A stretch of DNA of 64,000 nucleotides from Tepidiformaceae bacterium. GTDB lineage: Bacteria; Chloroflexota; Dehalococcoidia; Tepidiformales; Tepidiformaceae. The notes under the pieces were generated by a model that saw only the letters and a program-made list of their open reading frames with translations, ran no database searches and had not been told where the DNA came from. Below are positions 7,932 to 16,115 of the stretch, one piece after another (the stretch's first letter is position 1; each line of letters begins with the position of its first letter). The stretch covers positions 248,001-312,000 of the forward strand of contig OY282446.1 in assembly GCA_958295975.1 (NCBI GenBank), in the 5' to 3' direction. The position numbers and the translations under genes were made by a program.

Positions 7932-8150
7932 ATGCCTGATGTCCCGCTCGCGCTCTACAGCCCGCTCGCGCTGGGCGTCATCTTCGTGCTCATCTGGGCG
8001 GCTTCGACGGTGATCCTGACGATCCCCGCCTTCGCCACGCGCGGCGGCGCGCAGCTGCTCTGGCTCGGCGTCGCGGGCTTCGTGCTGACCGCGGAGGCGG
8101 CCGTGCTCATCACGCTGGCCGTGCTCAACAGCCAGGGCAAGATCCTCTGA
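7932..8150 (+). CDS. Small two-helix membrane protein, unknown function
   Basis: A 72-residue protein with two predicted transmembrane helices: about residues 10-32 (LALGVIFVLIWAASTVIL) and 42-66 (LLWLGVAGFVLTAEAAVLITLAVL). A short polar C-terminus follows. It has its own -10 box and a good Shine-Dalgarno, so it is probably expressed. I do not recognise a family. It is followed by a convergent small regulator gene. Confidence 0.7.
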   Translation: MPDVPLALYSPLALGVIFVLIWAASTVILTIPAFATRGGAQLLWLGVAGFVLTAEAAVLITLAVLNSQGKIL

Positions 8151-8160
8151 TCGCGCGCGG

Positions 8161-8373
8161 CTAGAGCAGGCGACGGAGCGGCTTGCGCCCGGGACGCGGG
8201 TCGTAGTTGCTCTTGAACATCTCGAGCGTCTCGCGCTTGATGAGGTACTTCCCCCCGAAGAGCGTGGCCGGAATCTTCTTCTGCTTGATCAGGCGCCGCA
8301 GGCTCTGGGAGTGAATGCCCAGCTCGCGCGCGCATTCGGCCAGGTCGAGGTAATCGTCGAACGGTTCGGGCAC
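8161..8373 (-). CDS. Small excisionase-like helix-turn-helix protein
   Basis: This 70-residue protein is almost entirely a MerR/excisionase-type winged helix (HTH_17). DYLDLAECARELGIHSQSLRRLIKQKKIPA is the helix-turn-helix and GGKYLIKRETLEMF is the wing and following helix. It is a likely DNA-binding regulator or recombination directionality factor. No integrase is nearby, so regulation of a host gene is more likely than excision (inference). The start codon is GTG (MPEPFDD...). It converges with the small membrane protein gene, 10 bp apart. Confidence 0.75.
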   Translation of the reverse strand: MPEPFDDYLDLAECARELGIHSQSLRRLIKQKKIPATLFGGKYLIKRETLEMFKSNYDPRPGRKPLRRLL

Positions 8374-8501
8374 GTCGTCCGCCTTCGCCGGAGTCGGCGG
8401 GGACCGAAACGATCATCCGCGTAGGCGATAGATTGACGGTAGCAGGCTCCCCGCCGGGCGTCCAGCGCGCGCCGGAACGTGGCCGTCGCGCGGGCTTCGG
8501 C

Positions 8502-8507
8502 TATGCT
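8502..8507 (+). promoter_or_regulatory. TATGCT -10 box giving a leaderless HAD gene
   Basis: The box ends 6 nt before ATG 8514, and no Shine-Dalgarno is visible. It therefore sets the start at 8514 rather than at upstream in-frame codons. Confidence 0.5.
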
Positions 8508-8513
8508 CCGCGC

Positions 8514-9158
8514 ATGGCCTCCGTGCTGTGGCTGGATTTCGAGGGCGTCGCCGTGGAGGCGGGGCTGACCGAGGCGATCGTGGCCGAGTTCGCGGCGCGC
8601 CCGCCCGAACCCGGCGGGGACGCGCCGGAGACGGCGCTGGCGGCGGCCATCGCCGAATTCGAGGCCCCCCGCGAGGAGGTGGAGGCGCGCGTGCGCGAGC
8701 TGGCCCGCCCGCGCCCGGGCTTCGCGGAGCTCGTGGGCTGGGCGCAGTGGCGCGGCTGGCTGCCCGTCGTCGTCACGCTCGCCCCGGACGTGTGCGTGGA
8801 CGCCGTGCTCGACGAGGGGGGCTTCGACCGCGTGGCGCGCCACTGCGGGCGCACGCAGCAGGTCTACCGCTGGCGGCTCACGCACGCCAGCCCGCGCGGC
8901 GTGGAGCTGGACGAGGGCTTCCTGCTCTCCTACGCCGCCGCCTTCCGCGACGCGGGTGACTTCGTGGCGCACGTGGGCGCGGGGGCCGAGGGCGCGGAGG
9001 CCGCGCGCCTGGCCGACGCCGTCTGCGCCGATGGCCCGCTGCTGGCGGCGCTGGGCGAGGGCGGGCGCGTGCATGCCTGCGCCACGCTCGACGAGGCGCG
9101 CGCGCTGCTGGAGCGCGAGGGGGAAGCCTGGCAGGCCGCCTTCGCCGCCGGGCGCTAG
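8514..9158 (+). CDS. HAD-like phosphatase, MtnX/SerB-like (divergent)
   Basis: This 214-residue protein opens with VLWLDFEGVAVEAGLTEAI. That matches the N-terminal region of HAD phosphatases of the MtnX/phosphoserine phosphatase group, where DFDGTI carries the nucleophile Asp. Here DFEG replaces DFDG, so the second, acid-base Asp is changed to Glu. Later segments fit motif II (VVTLAPDV) and motif IV (FVAHVGAGAEGAEAARLADAV, in place of GDG..D...A..AD). The conserved GDG is not intact, so phosphatase activity is uncertain and it may be a degenerate member. Its stop overlaps the convergent GNAT gene's stop in a shared CTAG. Confidence 0.6.
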   Translation: MASVLWLDFEGVAVEAGLTEAIVAEFAARPPEPGGDAPETALAAAIAEFEAPREEVEARVRELARPRPGFAELVGWAQWRGWLPVVVTLAPDVCVDAVLDEGGFDRVARHCGRTQQVYRWRLTHASPRGVELDEGFLLSYAAAFRDAGDFVAHVGAGAEGAEAARLADAVCADGPLLAALGEGGRVHACATLDEARALLEREGEAWQAAFAAGR

Positions 9159-9907
9159 CCGTCCGGCAGGGCGCGGGCCATCACCACGAGGTCGCGCTCG
9201 ACGCCCTCGCGGTCCGTCACCCAGCCCGCGAGCACGGCCTGCTCGTGGAAGCCGAGGCGCTCGAAGACGAGGCGCGCGGTGGACTGGTCGACCGTCATCT
9301 GGGCGCTCAGCTTGCGCACGCCGAGGGCGGGGGCGACGTGGCGGATTTCGCCCGCGAGGGCCGCGCCCACGCCCGTGCCGCGGTAGTCGGAGTGCACGTT
9401 GATGCGAATCTCGCCCACGTGGCGGGTCCAGCGCGCGGGCTCCGTGTGCAGGCTGGCGTAGCCGACCACGATCCCGCCCACCTCGGCCAGCACCGTGAAC
9501 GCCTCCCCGCCGGCGATCTCCGCCAGCCAGTCCGCGACGACGGCGGGCGCGGTGATGTCCTCGCGCAGGAAGAGGAGGTCGTCCTCCGGCAGGGCGCGCG
9601 CGAAGGCCAGCACGGCCTCGCCGTCCGCCGCCGTCATGGGGCGGAAGACGATGGCCGTGCCGTCGCGCAGCAGGGCGTTCGTGGGGTAGCGGTCGGCGAG
9701 GTCGTCGCGCGTGGGAGGCATCTCCGCCTCAGTATAGCCGCGCGCGCGCTCGAAGGCGTGGCACTCCAGCCGCGGCAGGGCCGGATACTTGCGCAGCGAG
9801 GGGTCGCGCGCCGCCCGCGCGCAGCGCCAGAAGCGCGATCCCCGCGCGCCGCGCACGACGCGCGCGTGTTCGCAGAGGCCGCAGAGCCCCACGGCGGGGT
9901 CGCTCAT
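9155..9907 (-). CDS. Zn-motif domain fused to GNAT acetyltransferase
   Basis: This is a 250-residue protein. Residues 1-60 form a small four-cysteine domain (C9, C12, C29, C49; CGLCEHARVV ... KYPALPRLEC) that I know as a stand-alone 50-60-residue protein in many high-GC bacteria. Residues from about 63 form a GNAT domain (LRDGTAIVFRPMTAADGEAV; acetyl-CoA loop region VHSDYRGTGVGAALAGEI; LVFERLGFHEQAV). GNAT enzymes transfer acetyl groups to amines; the target is unknown. ATG 9907 overlaps the pheT stop as ATGA, arguing for coupling from pheT. An internal ATG at 9721 has a perfect TATACT box 9 nt upstream, so GNAT alone may also be made. Confidence 0.8.
   Translation of the reverse strand: MSDPAVGLCGLCEHARVVRGARGSRFWRCARAARDPSLRKYPALPRLECHAFERARGYTEAEMPPTRDDLADRYPTNALLRDGTAIVFRPMTAADGEAVLAFARALPEDDLLFLREDITAPAVVADWLAEIAGGEAFTVLAEVGGIVVGYASLHTEPARWTRHVGEIRINVHSDYRGTGVGAALAGEIRHVAPALGVRKLSAQMTVDQSTARLVFERLGFHEQAVLAGWVTDREGVERDLVVMARALPDG
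9731..9736 (-). promoter_or_regulatory. TATACT -10 box inside the fusion gene
   Basis: TATACT on the minus strand ends 9 nt before the internal in-frame ATG 9721. It could drive a leaderless transcript for the GNAT domain alone. Confidence 0.4.
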
Positions 9908-12318
9908 CCGCGCCGGCGCGCGCCCAGCTCCCGTTCGAGGCGGCGCAGCAGCCCCTCCTCCAGCCGCGCGGCGTCGCGCTCGCCGAGCGTGCGGTCGTCC
10001 GCGCGGAAGCGCACCGCCAGCGCCAGCGACTTCATGCCCGCGGGCACGCCAGCGCCGCGGTACTCGTCGAACACCTCGACGCTGGCGACCGCCCCGCGCG
10101 AACGGTGCGCGCGCACGAGGTCGAGCAGGGCGGACGCGGGCGTGGCCTCCGGCACGATCAGCGCCAGGTCGCGGCGCACCTCGGGGTAGCGGCCCGGCGG
10201 GGCGTAGTCGGGGCGCTCCGGCAGGGCGCGCGCCAGCGGCTCGAACCAGAGCTCGAAGAGGAACACGGGCTCGTCGATGCCGAAGGCGGCGGCCGCCTCG
10301 GGGTGCGCGCGGGCCACGACGCCGACGGCCTCGCCCGCGACGGAGATGGCGGCGGTATGGCCGGGCAGCAGCCCGTGGCCCTCCTCCGGCGTGAAGGCCG
10401 CCTCCACGCCGAGCGCGGCGAGCAGCGCCTCGACCGCGCCCTTCGCGTCGAAGAAGTCGAGCCGTTCGGGGCCGGGGCGCGCCCAGCGTCCGCCGCGGTG
10501 GCCGCCGAGCGCGGCGCAGAGCACGGGCCGCTCGTGCGGCAGGTCGGCCTCGACGGGCAGGTACTCCACGCCGATCTCGAAGAGGCGCAGGGCCGCCTCC
10601 TCGTGGCGGCGGTTGGCGGCGTAGGCGGTCAGCAGCGAGCCGCGCAGCGAGGTCCGCAGCAGGGCGTGCTGCGAGGCCACGGGGTTGGCCGCCGCCAGCG
10701 GGCGCGAGCGCTCGTCGTCGTCGGACGGGACGACGCGCGCCAGCTCCTCCGCCGAGGTCAGCGTGTAGCTCACGATCTCCTGGAAGCCGAGGCCGGCGGA
10801 CAGCTGGCGGGCGCGCTCGCGCACCTGCTCGAGCGGGCGCGGCGCCGCCTCGGGCAGCGCGCCCCGCAGCGCGGTGGCGGGCAGGCGCTCGTAGCCGTGG
10901 ACGCGGATCAGCTCCTCCACCAGGTCGTCGGCGCGCGTCACGTCGGGGCGCCAGAACGGCGGCGTCACCTCGCAGGCGTGCGCGCGCTCCTCCGTCCCGA
11001 AGCCGAGCGCCGCGAAGATGCGGCGCGTTTCCGCGCGGTCGATGGCCATGCCCAGCACCTGCTCGATGCGCGCGTCCGCGAGCGTGATGCGGGGGGCGGG
11101 CGCGGGATCGGGGAAGACGTCGGCGATGCCCGCCGCCGGACGCCCGCCCGCGACCCGTTCGAGCAGGTGGAGGGCGCGCGCCTGGGCGAAGGGGGCGAGT
11201 TCGGGGCCGATGCCCTTCTCGAAGCGCAGGGACGCCTCGCTGCGCAGCTTCAGGCGCGTGGAAGCGCGGCGGATGGCGCCGGGGTGGAAGTTCGCCACCT
11301 CGAGCAGCACGGTGGCGGTCGTCGCCGAGACCTCGCTGTTGCCGCCGCCCATGATCCCGGCCACGCCCACGGGCCCGCCGCCGTCGCAGATCACGAGCGT
11401 CTCCGGGTCGAGCTCGCGCTCCACGCCGTCGAGCGTAGTGAGCCGTTCGCCGGGGCGCGCGCGGCGGGGACGCAGCTCGCCGCCGCGCACGAGGTCGTAG
11501 TCGAAGGCGTGCAGGGGCTGGCCCGTCTCCAGCATCACGTAGTTGGTCACGTCGACGACGTTGTTGATGGGGCGCATGCCCGCGCGCAGCAGGCGCTGCT
11601 GCATCCACGGCGGCGAGGGCCCCACCTCGACGCCCTCGATGACGCTGGCGGTGAAGCGGCGGCAGAGGTCGGGCGCCTCGATGGCGACGGAGACGAATTC
11701 GCCGACGCCGCGCCCGGAGTCTCCGTGGGAGCGGTCGGGTTCGCGCAGCGGCTTGCCCGTGACGGCGGCCACCTCGCGCGCGAAGCCGAGCACGCCGAGC
11801 AGGTCGGCGCGGTTCGCCCAGGTCGAGACGTCGAACACGACGTCGCCGATGGCCTCGACGAGGGGCTCCCCCGCGCGCGCGTCCGCGGGCAGCACGAGGA
11901 TGCCGTCGTGGTCGTCGCCCAGGCCCAGCTCGCGCTCGCTCAGGACCATGCCCGCCGACTCGACGCCGCGGATGGCGCGCAGCTTCAGCCGTGCGGGGCG
12001 TCCCGTGTGGCCGTCGATGAGCGTGGCGCCCCCGGCGGCGAAGGCGACCTTCTGGCCGGGGGCCACGTTGGGCGCGCCGCAGACGACGGTGCGCGGCCCC
12101 TCGCCCGCCTCCACCGTGGCCAAGCGCAGGCGGTCGGCGTTCGGATGGGGTTCGACGGCGAGCACCTCGGCCACGCGCACGAGCGCCGGGTCCCAGTCCG
12201 CGCCGATGGTCTCCCAGCCCTCCACCTCGGCGATGGAGGCGGTCACGCGGCGCGCGAATTCGGCCGGTTCGAGGTCGACCTCGACGTAGTCGCGCAGCCA
12301 GGAACGGGGCAGTTTCAT
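9904..12318 (-). CDS. pheT: Phenylalanine-tRNA ligase beta subunit
   Basis: This is the 804-residue beta chain of the alpha2-beta2 phenylalanyl-tRNA synthetase, which charges tRNA-Phe in the cytosol. It has the usual MKLPRSWLRDYVEVDLEPAEFARR opening. The EMAP/OB-fold tRNA-binding domain follows (VAEVLAVEPHPNADRLRLATVEAG). Next are the B3/B4 editing region (DVVFDVSTWANRADLLGVLGFAREVAA ... NNVVDVTNYVMLETGQPLHAFD), the B5 domain, the catalytic-like core and the C-terminal anticodon-binding FDX-ACB domain (YPEVRRDLALIVPEATPASAL). It is downstream of pheS but separated from it by an inserted four-helix-bundle gene. Its ATG overlaps that gene's stop (ATGA). Confidence 0.97.
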   Translation of the reverse strand: MKLPRSWLRDYVEVDLEPAEFARRVTASIAEVEGWETIGADWDPALVRVAEVLAVEPHPNADRLRLATVEAGEGPRTVVCGAPNVAPGQKVAFAAGGATLIDGHTGRPARLKLRAIRGVESAGMVLSERELGLGDDHDGILVLPADARAGEPLVEAIGDVVFDVSTWANRADLLGVLGFAREVAAVTGKPLREPDRSHGDSGRGVGEFVSVAIEAPDLCRRFTASVIEGVEVGPSPPWMQQRLLRAGMRPINNVVDVTNYVMLETGQPLHAFDYDLVRGGELRPRRARPGERLTTLDGVERELDPETLVICDGGGPVGVAGIMGGGNSEVSATTATVLLEVANFHPGAIRRASTRLKLRSEASLRFEKGIGPELAPFAQARALHLLERVAGGRPAAGIADVFPDPAPAPRITLADARIEQVLGMAIDRAETRRIFAALGFGTEERAHACEVTPPFWRPDVTRADDLVEELIRVHGYERLPATALRGALPEAAPRPLEQVRERARQLSAGLGFQEIVSYTLTSAEELARVVPSDDDERSRPLAAANPVASQHALLRTSLRGSLLTAYAANRRHEEAALRLFEIGVEYLPVEADLPHERPVLCAALGGHRGGRWARPGPERLDFFDAKGAVEALLAALGVEAAFTPEEGHGLLPGHTAAISVAGEAVGVVARAHPEAAAAFGIDEPVFLFELWFEPLARALPERPDYAPPGRYPEVRRDLALIVPEATPASALLDLVRAHRSRGAVASVEVFDEYRGAGVPAGMKSLALAVRFRADDRTLGERDAARLEEGLLRRLERELGARRRG

Positions 12319-12698
12319 GGCTGTTGGCTCCCGGCCGCTGGCTGTTGGGTCCCGCCGAGGCGCTGGATGAATCGCTGGAGCATGCGCTTCACGGAAGCGA
12401 GGCGGTCAGCGAGATCCGTATACACATCCGTGGCGAGATAGCCAAGATCGCGGGCCAGGATGAAGTGGTACTCCAACTCCGTTGCCGACCCGAGCGCGAT
12501 TCGCAGATGACGGCGAAACGCGGCATCCGAAAGCGCGGAGCCCTCGGCGATGTTGGCGGGCACGGAAGCAGCCGCCCGGCGCATCTGGGACTGCAGACCG
12601 AAACGTTCCGGGTCGGGAAAGCCGCCGCTGCGGTGGTAGACGGCAAGCGTCAGTTCGTGCGCGTGGCGCCACACGCGCAGTTCCTGGAAGGGACGCAT
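12315..12698 (-). CDS. Four-helix-bundle protein (S23/IVS-type) inserted in pheST
   Basis: This 127-residue protein is of the 23S rRNA intervening-sequence / four-helix-bundle family (TIGR02436; related to Avd of diversity-generating retroelements). It shows the hallmark core FQELRVWRHAHELTLAVYHRS, then FGLQSQMRRAAASVPANIAEGSAL and LGSATELEYHFILARDLGYL. The C-terminus ends GGTQQPAAGSQQP, encoded by the flanking repeat. Members are carried by insertions in 23S rRNA genes and elsewhere, and their function is not settled. Here the gene lies exactly between pheS and pheT and is bounded by inverted repeats. ATG 12698 has an AAGGA Shine-Dalgarno. Confidence 0.88.
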   Translation of the reverse strand: MRPFQELRVWRHAHELTLAVYHRSGGFPDPERFGLQSQMRRAAASVPANIAEGSALSDAAFRRHLRIALGSATELEYHFILARDLGYLATDVYTDLADRLASVKRMLQRFIQRLGGTQQPAAGSQQP

Positions 12699-12752
12699 CA
12701 GCGCATCCTTCCAACGCCGCCCGGCGCAACTTGCCAACAGCCAACAGCCAGC
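12319..12752. repeat. Inverted repeats bounding the four-helix-bundle insertion
   Basis: Two perfect inverted-repeat pairs enclose the gene. GCTGGCTGTTGG at 12337-12348 pairs with 12741-12752 (12 bp). GGCTGTTGGC at 12319-12328 pairs with 12733-12742 (10 bp). The pheST transcript could fold the whole insert into one large stem-loop, as rRNA intervening sequences do. The left arm abuts the pheT start codon. Confidence 0.65.
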
Positions 12753-12765
12753 AACCAGCAGTCTC

Positions 12766-13821
12766 CTAAAACTGGCGCAGGAAGCGCAGGTCGTTCTGGT
12801 AGAAATGGCGGATGTCCTCGATGCCCCAGCGGAGCATGGCCACGCGCTCGATGCCCACCCCGAAGGCGAAACCCGTGTGCCGCGCGGAGTCGTAGCCCGC
12901 GTTCTCGATGATTTCGGGATGGACCATGCCCGCGCCCAGCACCTCGATCCAGCCCGTGCCGTGGCAGGTGCGGCAGGCGCTCCCGTCCGCGCGGCAGAGG
13001 AAGCAGTCGATGGCCATCTCCACGCCGGGCTCGACGAAGGGGAAGTAGCTGTGGTGGAAGATGATCTCGCGGTCCTCGCCGAAGAGGCGGCGGGCGAAGG
13101 CGTAGAGCGTCCCCTTCAGGTCGCTCATGCGCACGCCCTCGTCCACGGCCAGCCCCTCGAGCTGGGTGAGCATCCACTCGTGCGTGGCGTCCGTGGCCTC
13201 CTGGCGGTAGCACTTGCCCGGCACGATCACGCGCACGGGCGGCTCGCTCCGCTCCATGGCGCGGATCTGGTTGGGCGAGGTGTGCGTGCGCAGCAGCATC
13301 CTGCGCTCGCCCTTGATGAGCGTGTCGATCCAGATGGTGTCCCACATGTCGCGCGCGGGGTGGTCCTCGGGGATGCGCACGGCGTCGAAGTTGTAGGCGG
13401 CCCACTCCACCTCCGGCCCCTCGAACGTGCGGAAGCCCATCTCCGCGAAGACCGCCACGCAATCGTTCAGCGTCTGCGTGACGGGGTGGAGGCGGCCCGC
13501 GGGCCAGGGCCGTCCGGGCAGCGTCACGTCGGGCGCGGCCTCGCCGGAGAGGGCGGCGACGGCCCGCGTGCGGGCGTCCTCCTCGCGCGCCCCGAACTCG
13601 CGCTCCAGCAGCGCCTTGAGCTCGTTCAGCTCCTTGCCGAGGGCGGCGCGCTCCTCGCGGGGGGCGTCCCCCAGGGCGCGCAGGCGCAGGGTCAGGCGTC
13701 CGTCGCCGCGCCCCAGCCAGTGCGCGCGCCAGTCCGCCCGCGCCTCCGCGCCGTCGGCCTCCGCGAGCGCCGCCAGCGCCTGCGCGCGCAGTTCGTCGAT
13801 GCCGGCCCCGCCCGCGTCCAT
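12766..13821 (-). CDS. pheS: Phenylalanine-tRNA ligase alpha subunit
   Basis: This is the 351-residue catalytic alpha chain of phenylalanyl-tRNA synthetase. Class II motifs are clear: motif 2 around LRTHTSPNQIRAM ... VIVPGKCYRQEATDATHEWMLTQLEGL, and motif 3 GFAFGVGIERVAMLRWGIEDIR. Residues near CFLCRADGSACRTCHGTGWIEVLG form a four-cysteine insertion, probably a zinc site, seen in a subset of bacterial PheS. The N-terminal coiled-coil arm that binds tRNA is present. The start is ATG 13821 because a TACGCT box lies 8 nt upstream; longer in-frame starts exist up to 13896. It heads the operon pheS - four-helix-bundle gene - pheT - GNAT fusion. Confidence 0.96.
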   Translation of the reverse strand: MDAGGAGIDELRAQALAALAEADGAEARADWRAHWLGRGDGRLTLRLRALGDAPREERAALGKELNELKALLEREFGAREEDARTRAVAALSGEAAPDVTLPGRPWPAGRLHPVTQTLNDCVAVFAEMGFRTFEGPEVEWAAYNFDAVRIPEDHPARDMWDTIWIDTLIKGERRMLLRTHTSPNQIRAMERSEPPVRVIVPGKCYRQEATDATHEWMLTQLEGLAVDEGVRMSDLKGTLYAFARRLFGEDREIIFHHSYFPFVEPGVEMAIDCFLCRADGSACRTCHGTGWIEVLGAGMVHPEIIENAGYDSARHTGFAFGVGIERVAMLRWGIEDIRHFYQNDLRFLRQF

Positions 13822-13829
13822 CGTCGGGG

Positions 13830-13835
13830 AGCGTA
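13830..13835 (-). promoter_or_regulatory. TACGCT -10 box of pheS (leaderless)
   Basis: The minus-strand box ends 8 nt before ATG 13821, with no Shine-Dalgarno in between. No T-box leader or attenuator structure is seen upstream. Confidence 0.5.
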
Positions 13836-13922
13836 CGGCAGGGAACGGGCACGGGCGAGCCGCGCGGGAAGGTAAAGAACGGGGACACGCGCGCAAGGCC
13901 GCGGGCTGCCAGAGTGGAGCGC

Positions 13923-16115
13923 ATGACGATTCGCCGCCGCCCGCTCCGCACGTTCGCCCCGCTGGCCGTCCTCGCGACGCTGGCGCTGATCCTCGCCGCC
14001 TGCGGCGACGACGGCGGGGGGGACGCGCCCCCCGGGCTCGACCCGGTGGAGGGGGCCAGCGCCACGCCCGAAGCGGCGGCCACGCCCGCGGCCACGCCCG
14101 AGGCGACCGAGCCGCCCGCGGAAACCCCCGCGGCGGCGACGGCGACGGCGACGGCCACCGCGACGCCGAAGCCGACGCCCACGCCTCCCACCGAGTCCTA
14201 CGCGGGCACGGACCCCGCCTTCGAGTTCCCCGACGGCCTCACCTGGTTCAACGTGAGCGAGCCGCTCACCTTCGAGCAGCTGCGCGGCAAGATGGTGCTG
14301 CTCGATTTCTGGACGCAGGGCTGCATCAACTGCCAGCACATCTTCCCCGACCTGGAGCGGCTGGAGGAGGAGTTCGGCCACAGCCTGGCCGTCATCGGCG
14401 TGCACTCCGGCAAGTATTCGGAGGAGCAGGAGGACGCCGCCGTGGCCGAGGCCATCGCCCGCTACGGGCTGAAGCACGCGGTGGTGAACGACCCCGAGTT
14501 CGTGGTGTGGCGGCAGTGGGGCGCGCGCGCCTGGCCCACGGTGGTGCTCATCGATCCGCGCGGCAACATCGTCGGCGGGCGCGCGGGCGAGGGCGTCTAC
14601 CCCGCCTTCCAGCCGGTCATGGCAAGCCTGTACGCCGAATTCTGGCACCTCGACCTGCTCGACGAGACGCCGCTGCCGCTGGCGCTCGACAGCCGCACGG
14701 TCTCCACCTTCCTCTCCTTCCCCAGCGAGGTGCTGGCGGACGAGGCGGGCGACCGCCTCTTCATCGCCGACGCGGGCCACCACCGCATCGTCGTCACCGA
14801 CCTCGACGGGCGCGTGCTGCGATCCTTCGGCACGGGCGAGCCGGGGCTGACGGACGGCGGCCCCGCCGAGGCCCGCTTCCGCGACCCGCAGGGCCTCGAG
14901 CTTTCGCCCGACGGCGGCACGCTGTGGGTGGCCGACACGCGCAACCACGCCCTCCGCGCCATCGACCTCGCCTCCGGCCAGACGACGACCATCGCGGGCA
15001 CGGGCGAGCAGGTGCGCTCGCTGGTCGCGGGGTCGCACGCGGCGGACACCGGGCTCAACTCCCCCTGGGACATCCACCACCGCGATGGCGTCCTCTACAT
15101 CGCCATGGCCGGTTCGCACCAGCTCTGGGCGCTCGACCTGGAGCTAAGCCTGCTCAGCGTCTTCGCGGGCACGCGGCGGGAAAACATCGACGACGGCGAC
15201 CGGCTCAGCGAGGCCACGCTGGCGCAGCCCAGCGGCATCACCGGCGACGACACGCATCTCTACTGGGTGGACGCCGAGTCGAGCTCGCTGCGGCGCGTGC
15301 CCTTCGCGGGCACGGGCGACGTGGAGACGCTCATCGGCACGGGCCTGTTCGACTGGGGCGACGCGGACGGCCCCGCCGATTCGGCCCAGATCCAGCACGC
15401 GCAGGGGCTGGCGCTGGGCGACGGCGTCATCTGGCTGGCCGACACCTACAACCACAAGGTGCGCGCCTACAGCCTCGCGGGCGACGCCGTGAGCACGGTG
15501 GCGGGCACGGGCGAGCGCGGCTGGCTGGACGCGACCGGCGCGGACGCCGCCTTCGTCGAGCCGAACGCGCTCAGCCTGGCGCGGGGGCGGCTCTACCTGG
15601 CCGACACGGGCAACCACGTGATCCGCCTGATCGACCCGGACGGCGGGGAGGTCTCCACGCTGCCGCTCACGAACCTGGCGGCGGCCAGCCCGCCCCTGCC
15701 CGACGACGGCGTGCTGCGCGTGACGCTGCCGACGCAGACCGTGGCCTCCGGCGTGGGCACGCTGCGGATCATCGTGCGCACGCCGGACGAGTTCCACCTG
15801 AACAGCGTCGCCACCTCGCGGCTCGAACTGGCCGCCAGCAACGCGCGCGTGGCCGAGCTCAGCGAGACGCTGCTCACGTGGCAGACGGACGACCCCGTGA
15901 TCGACATCCCCGTGCCCGTGGAGCTGCACGAGGGCGAGGCCACGATCACGGGCGAGGGCGTGGTCTACTACTGCCGCGAGGGCGAGGCCGCGCTCTGCCA
16001 GATCCAGCAGCTGGAGCTGATCGCGCCCCTGCGCGTGCGCGCGGACGCGAGCGCCGGGGAAATCGTGATCGAGTACGCGCTGCCCGCCACGGAGCCCACC
16101 TACGGCGGTTCTTGA
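13923..16115 (+). CDS. Thioredoxin-NHL-repeat lipoprotein (NHLRC2-like)
   Basis: This is a 730-residue exported lipoprotein. The signal peptide ends in a lipobox LILAAC (Cys27) and is followed by a PEAT-rich linker. Residues of about 105-245 are a TlpA/thioredoxin-like domain with active site WTQGCINCQ (C134, C137). The next 350 residues are an NHL beta-propeller with repeats such as RLFIADAGHHRIVVTDLDG, LWVADTRNHALRAID and IWLADTYNHKVRAYSLAG. A C-terminal beta domain includes two further cysteines. The Trx-NHL-beta order is that of the NHLRC2 family. It probably performs extracytoplasmic thiol redox or a scaffold role (inference). The upstream in-frame GTG 13914 is less likely than ATG 13923. 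Confidence 0.88.
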   Translation: MTIRRRPLRTFAPLAVLATLALILAACGDDGGGDAPPGLDPVEGASATPEAAATPAATPEATEPPAETPAAATATATATATPKPTPTPPTESYAGTDPAFEFPDGLTWFNVSEPLTFEQLRGKMVLLDFWTQGCINCQHIFPDLERLEEEFGHSLAVIGVHSGKYSEEQEDAAVAEAIARYGLKHAVVNDPEFVVWRQWGARAWPTVVLIDPRGNIVGGRAGEGVYPAFQPVMASLYAEFWHLDLLDETPLPLALDSRTVSTFLSFPSEVLADEAGDRLFIADAGHHRIVVTDLDGRVLRSFGTGEPGLTDGGPAEARFRDPQGLELSPDGGTLWVADTRNHALRAIDLASGQTTTIAGTGEQVRSLVAGSHAADTGLNSPWDIHHRDGVLYIAMAGSHQLWALDLELSLLSVFAGTRRENIDDGDRLSEATLAQPSGITGDDTHLYWVDAESSSLRRVPFAGTGDVETLIGTGLFDWGDADGPADSAQIQHAQGLALGDGVIWLADTYNHKVRAYSLAGDAVSTVAGTGERGWLDATGADAAFVEPNALSLARGRLYLADTGNHVIRLIDPDGGEVSTLPLTNLAAASPPLPDDGVLRVTLPTQTVASGVGTLRIIVRTPDEFHLNSVATSRLELAASNARVAELSETLLTWQTDDPVIDIPVPVELHEGEATITGEGVVYYCREGEAALCQIQQLELIAPLRVRADASAGEIVIEYALPATEPTYGGS

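Noticed and set aside
8161-8373. Integrated element marked by the excisionase-like gene
   Set aside because: No integrase, att-like repeat or cargo is near it, and the flanking genes look like normal chromosomal genes.
12698-13821. T-box or attenuator upstream of pheST
   Set aside because: A -10 box lies 8 nt before the pheS start, leaving no room for a leader RNA, and no T-box sequence is present.
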